A DNA stretch of 64,000 nt from assembly GCF_018704125.1 (NCBI RefSeq), contig NZ_JAGTIS010000007.1, positions 124,001 through 188,000 of the forward strand, written 5' to 3'. The notes beneath the pieces are model-generated. The model did not search any database, was not told the DNA's origin, and saw nothing but the letters and a program-made list of their open reading frames with translations. The DNA is from Metapseudomonas boanensis. GTDB taxonomy: Bacteria > Pseudomonadota > Gammaproteobacteria > Pseudomonadales > Pseudomonadaceae. The position numbers and the translations under genes are program-made. Shown here piece after piece: positions 37,996 through 47,197 of this stretch; positions within the stretch are counted from its first letter, which is position 1, and each line of letters begins with the position of its first letter.

Positions 37996-40044
37996 GTGAC
38001 CCTGAGCAATCCCCTCCTGCAAGACTTCGACCTGCCGCCCTACTCCAGCATCCGCCCGGAGCATGTGGAGCCGGCAGTCGACCAGATCCTCGCCGACAAC
38101 CGGGCGGCCATCGCCGAGCTGCTGGAACGCCAGGACGGCACCCCGACCTGGCAGGGCCTGGTGCTGGCGCTGGACGAACTGGGCGAGCGCCTGGGCCGCG
38201 CCTGGAGCCCGGTCAGCCACCTCAATGCCGTGTGCAACAGTGCCGAGCTGCGCGCCGCCTACGAGGCCTGCCTGCCCAAACTGTCCGAATACTGGACCGA
38301 GCTGGGCCAGAATCGTGCGCTGTTCCAGGCCTATGAGGCCTTGTCCGATAGCCCGGACGCGGCAGGTTTCGAAGTGGCACAGAAGACTATCCTTGAGCAC
38401 GCGCTGCGTGACTTCCGCCTGTCCGGTATCGACCTGCCGGCGGACAAGCAACAGCGCTATGGCGAAATCCAGATGAAGCTCTCCGAGCTGGGCAGCCGTT
38501 TTTCCAACCAGTTGCTCGACGCCACCCAGGCCTGGACCAAGCACCTCACCGACGAAGCCGCCCTGGCTGGCCTCACCGATTCGGCCAAGGCGCAGATGAA
38601 GCAGGCTGCCGAGGCCAAGGGACTGGACGGTTGGCTGATCACCCTGGAATTCCCCAGCTACTACGCGGTCATGACCTACGCCGACGACCGGGCCCTGCGC
38701 GAGGAGGTCTACACCGCCTACAGCACCCGCGCCTCCGACCAGGGCCCCAATGCCGGGCAGAACGATAACGGCCCGGTGATGGCCGAGATCCTCGACCTGC
38801 GCCAGAAATTGGCCCACCTGCTGGGCTTCGCCCACTTCGCCGAACTTAGCCTGGCCACCAAGATGGCCGAGTCCACCGAACAGGTGCTGGGCTTCCTCCG
38901 CGACCTGGCCAAGCGCAGCAAGCCCTTCGCCGCCAAGGATCTGGAAGAACTCAAGGCCTTCGCCGCCGAGCGTGGCGTCGCCGACCTGCAGAGCTGGGAC
39001 GTCGGCTACTTCAGCGAGAAGCTGCGTGAGCAGCGTTACAGCATTTCCCAGGAAACCCTGCGCGCCTACTTCCCCATCGACAAGGTCCTGGGCGGGTTGT
39101 TTGCCATCGTGCAGAAGCTCTACGGCATCGAAATCAAGGAGCTTTCCGGCTTCGACACGTGGCACCCGGATGTGCGCCTGTTCGAGATCAGCGAGAACGG
39201 CCAGCACGTCGGCCGCTTCTTCTTCGACCTCTACGCCCGCGCCAACAAGCGCGGCGGTGCCTGGATGGATGGCGCCCGCGACAAGCGCCGCAACGCAGCA
39301 GGCAATCTGGTCAGCCCGGTGGCCAACCTCGTCTGCAACTTCACGCCGGCGGTCGGCGACAAGCCGGCACTGTTGACCCACGACGAAGTCACCACCCTCT
39401 TCCACGAGTTCGGTCACGGCCTGCACCACCTGCTGACCCGCGTCGAGCATGCCGGCGCGTCCGGCATCAATGGCGTGGCCTGGGATGCGGTGGAGCTGCC
39501 CAGCCAGTTCATGGAGAACTGGTGCTGGGAGCCTGAGGGCCTGGCGCTGATCTCCGGCCACTACCAGAGCGGCGAACCCCTGCCCCAGGATCTGCTGGAC
39601 AAGATGCTGGCGGCGAAGAACTTCCAGTCGGGCCTGATGATGGTGCGCCAGCTGGAGTTCTCCCTGTTCGACTTCGAACTGCATGCCACCCACGGCGACG
39701 GCCGCAGCGTGCTCGACGTGCTGGAAGCGATCCGCACCGAGGTGTCGGTCATGCGTCCGCCGGCCTTCAATCGCTTCGCCAACAGCTTCGCGCATATCTT
39801 CGCCGGCGGTTACGCCGCGGGTTACTACAGCTACAAGTGGGCCGAAGTGTTGTCCGCCGACGCCTTCTCCCGCTTCGAAGAGGACGGCGTGCTCAACCCG
39901 GCCACCGGTCGTGCCTTCCGCGAAGCCATCCTTGCCCGCGGCGGCTCCCAGGAGCCGATGGTGCTGTTCGTCGACTTCCGTGGCCGTGAGCCCTCGATCG
40001 ATGCCTTGCTGCGCCATAGCGGCCTGGCGGAGGACGCAGCATGA
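37996..40044 (+). CDS. prlC: Oligopeptidase A
   Basis: M3-family zinc endopeptidase that degrades small peptides, including cleaved signal peptides. I chose GTG at 37996 (VTLSNPLLQDFDLPPYSSI) after AGGTGA; it gives 682 residues as in other pseudomonads, whereas the frame from 37924 adds 24 unlikely residues. The catalytic motif LFHEFGHGLHH (H-E-F-G-H) lies near residue 468, with the third-ligand Glu in WDAVELPSQFMENW. The next gene overlaps the stop codon by four bases. Confidence 0.95.
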   Translation: MTLSNPLLQDFDLPPYSSIRPEHVEPAVDQILADNRAAIAELLERQDGTPTWQGLVLALDELGERLGRAWSPVSHLNAVCNSAELRAAYEACLPKLSEYWTELGQNRALFQAYEALSDSPDAAGFEVAQKTILEHALRDFRLSGIDLPADKQQRYGEIQMKLSELGSRFSNQLLDATQAWTKHLTDEAALAGLTDSAKAQMKQAAEAKGLDGWLITLEFPSYYAVMTYADDRALREEVYTAYSTRASDQGPNAGQNDNGPVMAEILDLRQKLAHLLGFAHFAELSLATKMAESTEQVLGFLRDLAKRSKPFAAKDLEELKAFAAERGVADLQSWDVGYFSEKLREQRYSISQETLRAYFPIDKVLGGLFAIVQKLYGIEIKELSGFDTWHPDVRLFEISENGQHVGRFFFDLYARANKRGGAWMDGARDKRRNAAGNLVSPVANLVCNFTPAVGDKPALLTHDEVTTLFHEFGHGLHHLLTRVEHAGASGINGVAWDAVELPSQFMENWCWEPEGLALISGHYQSGEPLPQDLLDKMLAAKNFQSGLMMVRQLEFSLFDFELHATHGDGRSVLDVLEAIRTEVSVMRPPAFNRFANSFAHIFAGGYAAGYYSYKWAEVLSADAFSRFEEDGVLNPATGRAFREAILARGGSQEPMVLFVDFRGREPSIDALLRHSGLAEDAA

Positions 40045-40307
40045 CCGTTACCAAGAAACGCTTCATCGCCGGGGCGGTATGCCCGGCATGCAGCGAAATG
40101 GACAAAATCCAGATGTGGGATGAAGACGGCGTGCCGCACCGCCAGTGCGTGGCCTGCGGCTATGCCGACACCCTCAACGCCCAGGGCCAGTCGGTGCCCA
40201 AGGAACTGGGAACGCGGGTCAACCAGGCCAAGCCGAAGGCAGCCGATCCCAAAGTGCAGGGCGTGCAGTTCTTCCCCAATCCGAAACTGAAGAAACCCAG
40301 CGAGTGA
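40041..40307 (+). CDS. YheV-type zinc-ribbon protein
   Basis: 88-residue protein with two C-x2-C knuckles, AVCPACSEMD (C14, C17) and QCVACGYAD (C36, C39), forming a zinc ribbon; typical of the YheV family that follows prlC. It is translationally coupled to prlC. The exact role is unknown, possibly nucleic-acid binding. The C-terminus is Lys/Pro-rich (KPKAADPKVQGVQFFPNPKL). Confidence 0.87.
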   Translation: MTVTKKRFIAGAVCPACSEMDKIQMWDEDGVPHRQCVACGYADTLNAQGQSVPKELGTRVNQAKPKAADPKVQGVQFFPNPKLKKPSE

Positions 40308-40327
40308 CATGAAGCCAGGGAGGGCTC

Positions 40328-41101
40328 ATGTGGCATCTGGTCTGTGGTGATGTGGCGGTAGCCGGTGTCAGCCGGGCCATTGGCGAGGAAGCGGCCCACG
40401 GCTTGCGGGTGCTGCGGGATGACTTGGCGGTGGGGCCGCTGGCGGATATTGACCAGCCGCCCTGCAGCGGTCGCGCGGCATTCTGGCTGGGCGTTTGGCC
40501 CGAGGCGGTGGCGTCCCGTCCGGACTTCGGTCCAGCGCTCAGTGCCGATGCCCTCTGGATTGCCGAGTTGGCCGGGCAACCCCATGCTGTCACCGTCTGG
40601 CACGCTGACAGTTGCTCCGAGCAGCTGCTGCTGTCCCGCGTCGCTGCCGCCCTGGTCCGTAGCGAAGTTCCCCTCTGGGAAGTCCCCTGCGGTACGGGCG
40701 ACAGCCGCGTCAGCACCCAGCGAGCGGTGGGCATGATTGCGCCCGAGGCCCTTGAAACCTACTACCAGCCGTGCCTGGTCGAGTCCGGACGCAAGGCCCG
40801 GCTCGCCGACCAGTGGCACGCTGCAGTGACGGCCAGTGCCGATATCCGTCGCTGGCGCGACGGTGAGTTCGCGGGTGAGGACCATCAGGCGCTGGACGCC
40901 ATGCTTCTGTCCGCCTGCACCCCCCAATGGCGGCCGTTGGCACGGGTCATGGCCGAGGTGATGGCCACTACCGATGGTTTCTTCGTCACTGATTACTTTG
41001 CCTTCTGGCGCGCTCGCGAGCTGGCCGCACGCGGTCTGGTGGAACTGGACGGCGCGCCGGGCGAGCAGGGCTATATCGCTCTCAATATCCGCAGCGCCTG
41101 A
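40328..41101 (+). CDS. DUF1835/DUF3658-like protein
   Basis: 257-residue cytoplasmic protein beginning MWHLVCGDVAVAGVSRAIGEEAAHGLRVLRDDLAVGPL in parts, the N-terminal pattern of DUF1835. The C-terminal third (FVTDYFAFWRARELAARGLVELDG) matches the DUF3658 type. No catalytic motif is recognised. It follows the zinc-ribbon gene by 20 bp and precedes the SOS-controlled radical SAM gene. Function unknown. Confidence 0.75.
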   Translation: MWHLVCGDVAVAGVSRAIGEEAAHGLRVLRDDLAVGPLADIDQPPCSGRAAFWLGVWPEAVASRPDFGPALSADALWIAELAGQPHAVTVWHADSCSEQLLLSRVAAALVRSEVPLWEVPCGTGDSRVSTQRAVGMIAPEALETYYQPCLVESGRKARLADQWHAAVTASADIRRWRDGEFAGEDHQALDAMLLSACTPQWRPLARVMAEVMATTDGFFVTDYFAFWRARELAARGLVELDGAPGEQGYIALNIRSA

Positions 41102-41214
41102 GGCGTCGCCTGTCATTGCCGTGAGAGCGAATTCAGTCGCGAATGAATTCGCTCTCATAGGTTCGTGGCCTGCCGTCCGGCTGAAACAGTCTTGGCGCAG
41201 GAAAGCGCTGCATA

Positions 41215-41234
41215 TACTGTGTTTATATCCAGTA
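41215..41234 (+). promoter_or_regulatory. LexA (SOS) box
   Basis: TACTGTGTTTATATCCAGTA is a dyad TACTG-N10-CAGTA matching the CTG-N10-CAG SOS consensus. It lies 17 bp upstream of the radical SAM start codon, so LexA bound here would block transcription. The P. aeruginosa orthologue (PA0069) belongs to the LexA regulon. Confidence 0.82.
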
Positions 41235-41251
41235 TTTGTGGAGATCGTCCC

Positions 41252-42310
41252 ATGGCTGCCCCTCTTGCGCCGCGTGGTCGCGGCACTGCCAGCAATCCGT
41301 TCAATCGCTACGCGCCGACCAGGTCGGAGGCGTTCGACGATGGCTGGTTCCAGGAGGTGCCGCCGAGCCGCGCCACCGAAGTGCGGCTGGAGACGGCCAA
41401 GAGCATCATCACCCGTAACCAGTCGCCGGACCTGCCATTCGACTGTTCGGTGAACCCCTACCGTGGCTGCGAGCATGGCTGCATCTACTGCTACGCGAGG
41501 CCGAGCCATGCCTATTGGGACATGTCACCCGGGCTGGATTTCGAGACGCGACTGATCGCCAAGAGTAACGCGACCGCCCTGCTGGAGCAGCAACTGTCCA
41601 AGCCGGGATACGTCTGCGCGCCCATCAACCTGGGTTCCAACACTGACCCCTACCAGCCGATCGAGCGCGAACACCGGCTGACCCGGCAAACCCTCGAGGT
41701 GCTGCTGCGCTACAGGCATCCGGTGACCATCGTCACCAAGGGCTCGCTGGTACTGCGTGACCTCGACCTGCTCGTGCAACTGGCCGAGCAGAACCTGGTG
41801 GCGGTGATGATCAGCCTTACCACGCTGGACGACGAGCTCAAGCGTACCCTGGAGCCGCGAGCGGCTGCGCCGTCCGCACGCCTGCGCGCCATCCGCGTGC
41901 TGCGCGAGAACCGCGTGCCGGTGGGCGTGCTCTGTTCGCCAATGATCCCGATGATCAACGACATGGAGCTGGAGACCCTGCTGGAGGCGGCGCGCGATGC
42001 CGGTGCGCGGAACGCGTCCTACATGCTGCTGCGCCTGCCGCGTGAAGTCGGGCCGCTGTTCGAGGAGTGGCTGCAGGCGCATTACCCGCGGCGCGCTGCG
42101 CACGTCATGAGCATCATTCGCCAGTGCCGGGGCGGGGAGATCTACGACAGCCGTTTCGGCCACCGCTTCAAGGGGGAAGGCCCGTTCGCCGAGCTGCTGG
42201 CACAGCGCTTTGCCGTGGCGATCCGCAAGCTTGGTCTGAACCGTCGGGGCGGTTATGAGCTGGACTGCTCGCGCTTCTGCCCGCCTGGAGGTCAGATGTC
42301 GTTGCTTTGA
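41252..42310 (+). CDS. PA0069-family radical SAM protein
   Basis: 352-residue radical SAM protein. The 4Fe-4S motif C-x3-C-x2-C is CEHGCIYCYARPSH near residues 71-84 in the SplB-like form. The domain continues with NLGSNTDPYQPIEREH, VTIVTKGSLVLRDL and a C-terminal cysteine pair in LDCSRFCPPGG. Sequence is related to the spore-photoproduct-lyase/Rv2578c group, so a DNA-repair-type role is often suggested but not proven. The ATG at 41252 follows GTGGAG; an upstream frame start at 41165 would span the LexA box. Confidence 0.92.
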   Translation: MAAPLAPRGRGTASNPFNRYAPTRSEAFDDGWFQEVPPSRATEVRLETAKSIITRNQSPDLPFDCSVNPYRGCEHGCIYCYARPSHAYWDMSPGLDFETRLIAKSNATALLEQQLSKPGYVCAPINLGSNTDPYQPIEREHRLTRQTLEVLLRYRHPVTIVTKGSLVLRDLDLLVQLAEQNLVAVMISLTTLDDELKRTLEPRAAAPSARLRAIRVLRENRVPVGVLCSPMIPMINDMELETLLEAARDAGARNASYMLLRLPREVGPLFEEWLQAHYPRRAAHVMSIIRQCRGGEIYDSRFGHRFKGEGPFAELLAQRFAVAIRKLGLNRRGGYELDCSRFCPPGGQMSLL

Positions 42311-42421
42311 AGTGTGACTTGTCGGCCTGTAACGATAGTCCTGTAGGAACTCCTACATAATCGCTCAGTGGGATAATGAGCGGCAGAGGCACGAATTCTT
42401 ACGACGACCGAGGTTGACAGC

Positions 42422-43135
42422 ATGAGCAACGAGTACGACCACCAGTCTGAGGCGGCTGAAAGCGCGGAATTGGCGCTGCGAAACATCGTCGAGGGCTTTC
42501 AGCGCTTTCGTGATGAGGTATTTCCGCAGCAGGAGGCGCTGTTCAAGAAGCTTGCCCACGAGCAGAAACCCCGCGCCATGTTCATCACCTGCGCCGACTC
42601 GCGCATCGTCCCGGAGCTGATTACACAGAGCTCGCCGGGCGATCTGTTCGTCACTCGCAACGTCGGCAATGTGGTGCCGCCCTACGGCCAAATGAACGGA
42701 GGCGTGTCCACCGCCATCGAATTCGCGGTGATGGCCCTTGGCGTGCATCACATCATCATCTGCGGCCATTCCGATTGCGGCGCGATGAAAGCGGTGCTCG
42801 ACCCGCAGACCCTGGAGCGCATGCCGACGGTAAAGGCCTGGCTGCGCCACGCTGAGGTCGCCAAGATCGTCGTGCAGGAGAACTGCGGCTGTGCTAACCA
42901 CGAAACCCTCGATGTGCTGACGGAGGAGAACGTCGTCGCCCAGCTCGACCACCTGCGCACCCATCCCTCGGTGGCGGCGCGCCTGGCCAGCGGCCAGTTG
43001 TTCATCCATGGCTGGGTTTATGACATCGAGACCTGTGGCATCAAGGCCTATGACGCCGAGCAGGGCCGCTTCCGCCCCATAGGTGAGGGCCCGCTGCCCA
43101 TGGCGACACCGCGAGCGCGCTATTTGCCGGAGTAG
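42422..43135 (+). CDS. Beta-class carbonic anhydrase
   Basis: Zinc enzyme interconverting CO2 and bicarbonate. 237 residues with all ligand and catalytic motifs: CADSR (Cys ligand plus Asp/Arg dyad) near residue 58, and ICGHSDCGAM (His and Cys ligands) near 117-126. Extended N-terminus and C-terminal IHGWVYDIETCGIKAYD block are normal. Orthologous by position to PA0102. Not in an obvious operon; it may supply bicarbonate for carboxylations. Confidence 0.94.
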   Translation: MSNEYDHQSEAAESAELALRNIVEGFQRFRDEVFPQQEALFKKLAHEQKPRAMFITCADSRIVPELITQSSPGDLFVTRNVGNVVPPYGQMNGGVSTAIEFAVMALGVHHIIICGHSDCGAMKAVLDPQTLERMPTVKAWLRHAEVAKIVVQENCGCANHETLDVLTEENVVAQLDHLRTHPSVAARLASGQLFIHGWVYDIETCGIKAYDAEQGRFRPIGEGPLPMATPRARYLPE

Positions 43136-43164
43136 GTGATTCGCAGGGCGCGCGTTGCGGCCCA

Positions 43165-43335
43165 TTGTGAATGAATTCGCTCTGTCTGCGCTAAGTGTTG
43201 CAAGTGGCTGCATTCCTTGTAGGAGCGAGCTTGCTCGCGAACCGGACCCTTTCGCGAGCAAGCTCGGTCCAACAATGCTCTCAGCTCGGCCCTTGACTGC
43301 TAGCAACAGCTAATGCAGACAGAGCCAATCAATTC
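43165..43335. repeat. MITE-like palindromic element with nested REPIN, copy 2
   Basis: About 170 bp, homologous to the element at 36473-36665. Ends are inverted: GAATGAATTCGCTCTGTCTG near 43169 and CAGACAGAGCCAATCAATTC near 43317-43336. The inner words GCTAAGTGTTGC and GCAACAGCTAATGC also pair, and GTAGGAGCGAGCTTGCTCGC with CGCGAGCAAGCTCGG forms the nested REP doublet. No gene within; it occupies the gap between carbonic anhydrase and the next gene. Confidence 0.78.
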
Positions 43336-43415
43336 GCACCCACCGGAGCGCGGCGATTGTATGTGGCTGGACATCAGTCCGCGGTGCACATGACGCACGC
43401 TGCGCGGGCTGCTGT

Positions 43416-44075
43416 TCAGGCAGAGGCGTGCTCCCGCTGGTTCAGCTGCAGCTCCACACCGAGTTGCTGCGACATGCAGGGCCAGCGTTTCCAGGCGGCT
43501 TCCACCTTGGGATCGTTGAGTCGCTGGCGGTAGGCCTGGGCTGAGGGGCGGGCAAACACCTCCTCGTCGGCCAGGCCATCGACCGCCTGGTGTACCACCT
43601 CGTCCAGTTCATTGGCGAAGGGCTCTCCGATCAGGTGGTGCGCGATCAGGTTCGCCACCGTGGTGTCGAGTGGAATCAGGGGCTGGCCGAAGTGGGTGAT
43701 GTAGCGGTCGTTCACTTCCTCCACCAGGCGATGGGCCAGGTAAGCCTCGTCCAGCAAACCTTCGAGGCCATTGTGGCCGGTCATCAGTGACGGCGGTTGC
43801 AGGAAGAACTGCTCGGCTACCTGGAGCACTGGCTTGATTTGCTGTTCGATCCCTGCCTCGAGGGCGACATTGGCGGCGGCATCCAGCACGTCCGGTACTT
43901 GTTCGACATAGGCGGCGATGAATCTGGCCAGGACGCCCTCAGCGTCTTCACTGGGCAGGCGAATGGCGGGATGCAGGCTGGCGACCTGGGCGCCGAGGAT
44001 TTGGGCGAGTTGGGCGGAGGCGGCTTCGTGCTGGAGGGCGCGCTGGATCAGTTCGCGCAGTGCTGCGGTGTTCAT
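43416..44075 (-). CDS. Conserved hypothetical protein
   Basis: 219-residue mostly helical soluble protein (MNTAALRELIQRALQHEAAS...). The ATG at 44075 follows CCAGGAG, better than one seven codons upstream. No signal peptide, membrane segment or catalytic motif is recognised. It lies between carbonic anhydrase and the cox locus, the position of PA0104 in P. aeruginosa, also uncharacterised. Convergent with the carbonic anhydrase gene and divergent from coxB. Confidence 0.78.
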   Translation of the reverse strand: MNTAALRELIQRALQHEAASAQLAQILGAQVASLHPAIRLPSEDAEGVLARFIAAYVEQVPDVLDAAANVALEAGIEQQIKPVLQVAEQFFLQPPSLMTGHNGLEGLLDEAYLAHRLVEEVNDRYITHFGQPLIPLDTTVANLIAHHLIGEPFANELDEVVHQAVDGLADEEVFARPSAQAYRQRLNDPKVEAAWKRWPCMSQQLGVELQLNQREHASA

Positions 44076-44301
44076 GACTGCTCCTGGATAGGACATGGGG
44101 TGAGTGGAGGTGAAGAAAAGACCTTAGCTCGCCATTTCAAACCGCTAAGACCGGATTGTCATAATTCCTTAACGGTTATTCGTCCCTGTTATAACTGCAC
44201 TTTGCCATCTAGATCAGGCGCTTGCCAGCCGTGGGCTTTAGGACAGGGCCTGCGGCGATTCAGACAATTTTCAGCTCGCGTTGCGCGCCCGAAGTCCCTG
44301 T

Positions 44302-44308
44302 CTATACT
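44302..44308 (+). promoter_or_regulatory. Candidate RpoS-type -10 for the cox operon
   Basis: CTATACT, the preferred stationary-phase (RpoS) -10 sequence, occurs about 140 bp upstream of coxB with no clear -35. The aa3 oxidase of P. aeruginosa is known to be RpoS-dependent and starvation-induced, which makes this plausible. The rest of the 374-bp gap (44076-44449) shows no gene. Confidence 0.4.
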
Positions 44309-44449
44309 CCGACTCGAAAGGCAGTACCTGATGGAACCCGACTGTGCACCTGCGTGCCGAGGCCGGCGGTCCGAGTTGGTATATGGACAGCCGTCCCCAA
44401 GCCGTTGGCCCAGCCGGCGGGATAACAAGAACGAGAAGGGGAACCCGCA

Positions 44450-45577
44450 ATGATGCGACATCCACGAGTCTGGATGGGACTCCTGCTGTGGTCGATTCTC
44501 AGCCAGGCTGAGGCTGCCTGGACCGTCAACATGACGCCCGGGGCCACCGAGGTCAGCCGTACCGTTTTCGATTTGCACATGACCATCTTCTGGATCTGCG
44601 TCGTCATTGGCGTCGTGGTCTTCGGTGCCATGTTCTGGTCGATGATCATCCACCGCCGCTCCACCGGCCAACAGCCCGCGCACTTCCATGAGAGCACCAC
44701 GGTCGAGATTCTCTGGACCGTCGTGCCCTTCATCATCCTGGTGCTGATGGCCGTACCGGCGACCAAGACCCTGATCGACATCTACGACTCCGCCGAGTCG
44801 GAGCTGGACGTCCAGGTGACCGGTTACCAATGGAAGTGGCACTACAAGTACCTGGGCCAGGATGTGGAGTTCTTCAGCAACCTGGCCACGCCCGGCGAGC
44901 AGATCCACAACCACGCCGAGAAGGACGAGCACTACCTGTTGGAGGTCGACCAACCGTTGGTGGTGCCGGTCGGAACCAAGGTGCGCTTCCTGATCACCGC
45001 CGCTGACGTCATCCACTCCTGGTGGGTACCGGCGCTGGCGGTGAAGAAGGACGCCATTCCCGGCTTCGTCAACGAGTCCTGGACGCGCATCGAGAAGCCC
45101 GGCATCTATCGCGGGCAGTGCACCGAGCTGTGCGGCAAGGACCATGGCTTCATGCCGATCGTGGTCGAGGCCAAGTCCAAGGAAGACTTCACCAAGTGGA
45201 TGGCCGCGCGCAAGGAAGAGACCGCCAAGCTCAAGGAGCTGACCGACAAGGAGTGGACGCTGCAGGAGCTGGTGGAGCGTGGCGACAAGGTCTACCACAC
45301 CACCTGCGCAGCCTGTCACCAGCCTGAAGGCCAGGGCATGCCGCCGATGTTCCCGGCGCTCAAGGGCTCGAAGATCGCCACCGGACCCAAGGCCGATCAC
45401 CTCAACATCGTCTTCCACGGCAAGCCGGGCACTTCCATGGCCGCTTTCGGCAAACAACTCTCGGAAGTGGACATCGCGGCCGTCATCACCTACGAGCGCA
45501 ACGCCTGGGGTAACAACACCGGCGACATGGTGACGCCCAAGGAAGTACTGGCCCTGAAACAGGCCGAAAGCCAATGA
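44450..45577 (+). CDS. coxB: Cytochrome c oxidase subunit II
   Basis: Accepts electrons from cytochrome c through the CuA centre of the aa3 terminal oxidase. 375 residues: signal sequence (1-23), two transmembrane helices (about 45-70 and 88-108), the CuA domain with CTELCGKDHGFM near 224-235, and a C-terminal fused cytochrome c domain with CAACH near 285. The haem-binding C-terminal fusion (caa3-type) is usual in pseudomonads. First gene of coxB-coxA-ctaG-coxC; the coxA frame begins at the stop codon. Confidence 0.96.
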   Translation: MMRHPRVWMGLLLWSILSQAEAAWTVNMTPGATEVSRTVFDLHMTIFWICVVIGVVVFGAMFWSMIIHRRSTGQQPAHFHESTTVEILWTVVPFIILVLMAVPATKTLIDIYDSAESELDVQVTGYQWKWHYKYLGQDVEFFSNLATPGEQIHNHAEKDEHYLLEVDQPLVVPVGTKVRFLITAADVIHSWWVPALAVKKDAIPGFVNESWTRIEKPGIYRGQCTELCGKDHGFMPIVVEAKSKEDFTKWMAARKEETAKLKELTDKEWTLQELVERGDKVYHTTCAACHQPEGQGMPPMFPALKGSKIATGPKADHLNIVFHGKPGTSMAAFGKQLSEVDIAAVITYERNAWGNNTGDMVTPKEVLALKQAESQ

Positions 45578-45606
45578 AAAAGACACCGGCCTATATGGAG
45601 ACTGAC

Positions 45607-47196
45607 ATGAGTGCAGTGATCGACCACGATCATGCCGGGCATGATCACCACCACGGTCCGGCCAAGGGCCTGATGCGATGGGTGCTGACTACCAACCACA
45701 AGGACATCGGAACGCTCTATCTCTGGTTCAGCTTCGCCATGTTCCTGCTGGGCGGGTCCATGGCGATGGTGATCCGCGCCGAGCTGTTCCAGCCCGGCCT
45801 GCAGATCGTGCAGCCAGAGCTCTTCAACCAGATGACCACCATGCACGGCCTGATCATGGTCTTCGGTGCGGTCATGCCGGCTTTCGTCGGCCTGGCCAAC
45901 TGGATGATCCCGCTGATGATCGGCGCGCCGGACATGGCCTTGCCGAGGATGAACAACTTCAGCTTCTGGCTGCTGCCGGCGGCCTTCGGCCTGCTGGTGA
46001 GCACCTTGTTCAGCGCCAGCGGCGCGCCCAACTTCGGCTGGACCTTCTACGCACCGCTGTCCACCACCTACGCGCCGGAGAGCGTCACCTTTTTCATCTT
46101 CGCGGTCCACCTGATGGGCATCAGTTCGATCATGGGAGCGATCAACGTGATCGCCACCATTCTCAACCTGCGTGCCCCCGGCATGACGTTGATGAAGATG
46201 CCGCTGTTCGTCTGGACCTGGCTGATCACCGCCTTCCTGCTGATCGCGGTGATGCCGGTACTGGCTGGCTGCGTAACCATGATGCTGATGGACATCCACT
46301 TCGGCACCAGCTTCTTCAGCGCGGCTGGCGGTGGTGACCCGGTGCTGTTCCAGCACGTGTTCTGGTTCTTCGGCCACCCCGAGGTGTACATCATGATCCT
46401 GCCCGCCTTCGGCGCGGTCAGTGCAATCATTCCTGCCTTCGCGCGTAAGCCGCTGTTCGGCTACACCTCGATGGTCTACGCCACCGCGTCGATCGCCTTC
46501 CTCTCGTTCATCGTCTGGGCGCACCACATGTTCACCGTCGGTATCCCGCTGACCGGCGAACTGTTTTTCATGTATGCCACCATGCTGATCGCAGTGCCCA
46601 CCGGGGTGAAGGTGTTCAACTGGGTGAGCACCATGTGGGAAGGCTCGATGACCTTCGAGACGCCGATGCTGTTCGCCGTGGCCTTCGTCATCCTGTTCAC
46701 CATTGGCGGCTTCTCCGGATTGATGTTGGCCATCGCCCCGGCGGACTTCCAGTACCACGACACCTACTTCGTGGTGGCGCACTTCCACTATGTGCTAGTG
46801 CCGGGGGCGATTTTCGGGATCTTCGCCTCGGCCTACTACTGGCTGCCGAAGTGGACCGGCCACATGTACGACGAGACCCTCGGCAAGCTGCACTTCTGGA
46901 TGAGCTTCATCGGCATGAACATGGCGTTCTTCCCCATGCACTTCGTGGGGTTGGCGGGCATGCCACGACGGATTCCGGACTACAACCTGCAGTTCGCCGA
47001 CTTCAACATGATCTCGTCGATCGGCGCCTTCACCTTCGGAGCCACCCAGTTCCTCTTCTTGTTCATCGTCATCAAATGCATTCGCGGCGGCGCCAAGGCC
47101 CCGGCCAAGCCTTGGGACGGGGCCGAGGGGCTGGAGTGGACGGTGCCTTCTCCGGCGCCCTACCACACCTTTGCCACCCCGCCGGAAGTGAAGTGA
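45607..47196 (+). CDS. coxA: Cytochrome c oxidase subunit I
   Basis: Catalytic haem-copper subunit with haem a and the haem a3-CuB oxygen-reduction site; proton-pumping inner-membrane protein of 12 helices. I prefer the ATG at 45607 (MSAVIDHDHAGHDHHHG), after GGAG, giving 529 residues; an in-frame ATG at 45574 overlaps the coxB stop (ATGA) and would add 11 residues. HGLIMVFG, the HPEVYIMILPAFG CuB/His-Tyr block near 265 and AHFHYVLVPG near 400 are intact. The N-terminus is rich in His/Asp. Confidence 0.96.
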   Translation: MSAVIDHDHAGHDHHHGPAKGLMRWVLTTNHKDIGTLYLWFSFAMFLLGGSMAMVIRAELFQPGLQIVQPELFNQMTTMHGLIMVFGAVMPAFVGLANWMIPLMIGAPDMALPRMNNFSFWLLPAAFGLLVSTLFSASGAPNFGWTFYAPLSTTYAPESVTFFIFAVHLMGISSIMGAINVIATILNLRAPGMTLMKMPLFVWTWLITAFLLIAVMPVLAGCVTMMLMDIHFGTSFFSAAGGGDPVLFQHVFWFFGHPEVYIMILPAFGAVSAIIPAFARKPLFGYTSMVYATASIAFLSFIVWAHHMFTVGIPLTGELFFMYATMLIAVPTGVKVFNWVSTMWEGSMTFETPMLFAVAFVILFTIGGFSGLMLAIAPADFQYHDTYFVVAHFHYVLVPGAIFGIFASAYYWLPKWTGHMYDETLGKLHFWMSFIGMNMAFFPMHFVGLAGMPRRIPDYNLQFADFNMISSIGAFTFGATQFLFLFIVIKCIRGGAKAPAKPWDGAEGLEWTVPSPAPYHTFATPPEVK

Positions 47197-47197
47197 G

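Noticed and set aside
37879-40017. A 712-codon open frame on the minus strand opposite prlC
   Set aside because: It mirrors a well-conserved peptidase gene in a GC-rich genome, has no family motif of its own, and would require a start deep in another gene. Long antisense frames are expected here.
45490-46788. A 432-codon minus-strand frame opposite coxA, very rich in His, Asp and Gln
   Set aside because: The composition is simply the reverse complement of membrane-helix codons of coxA.
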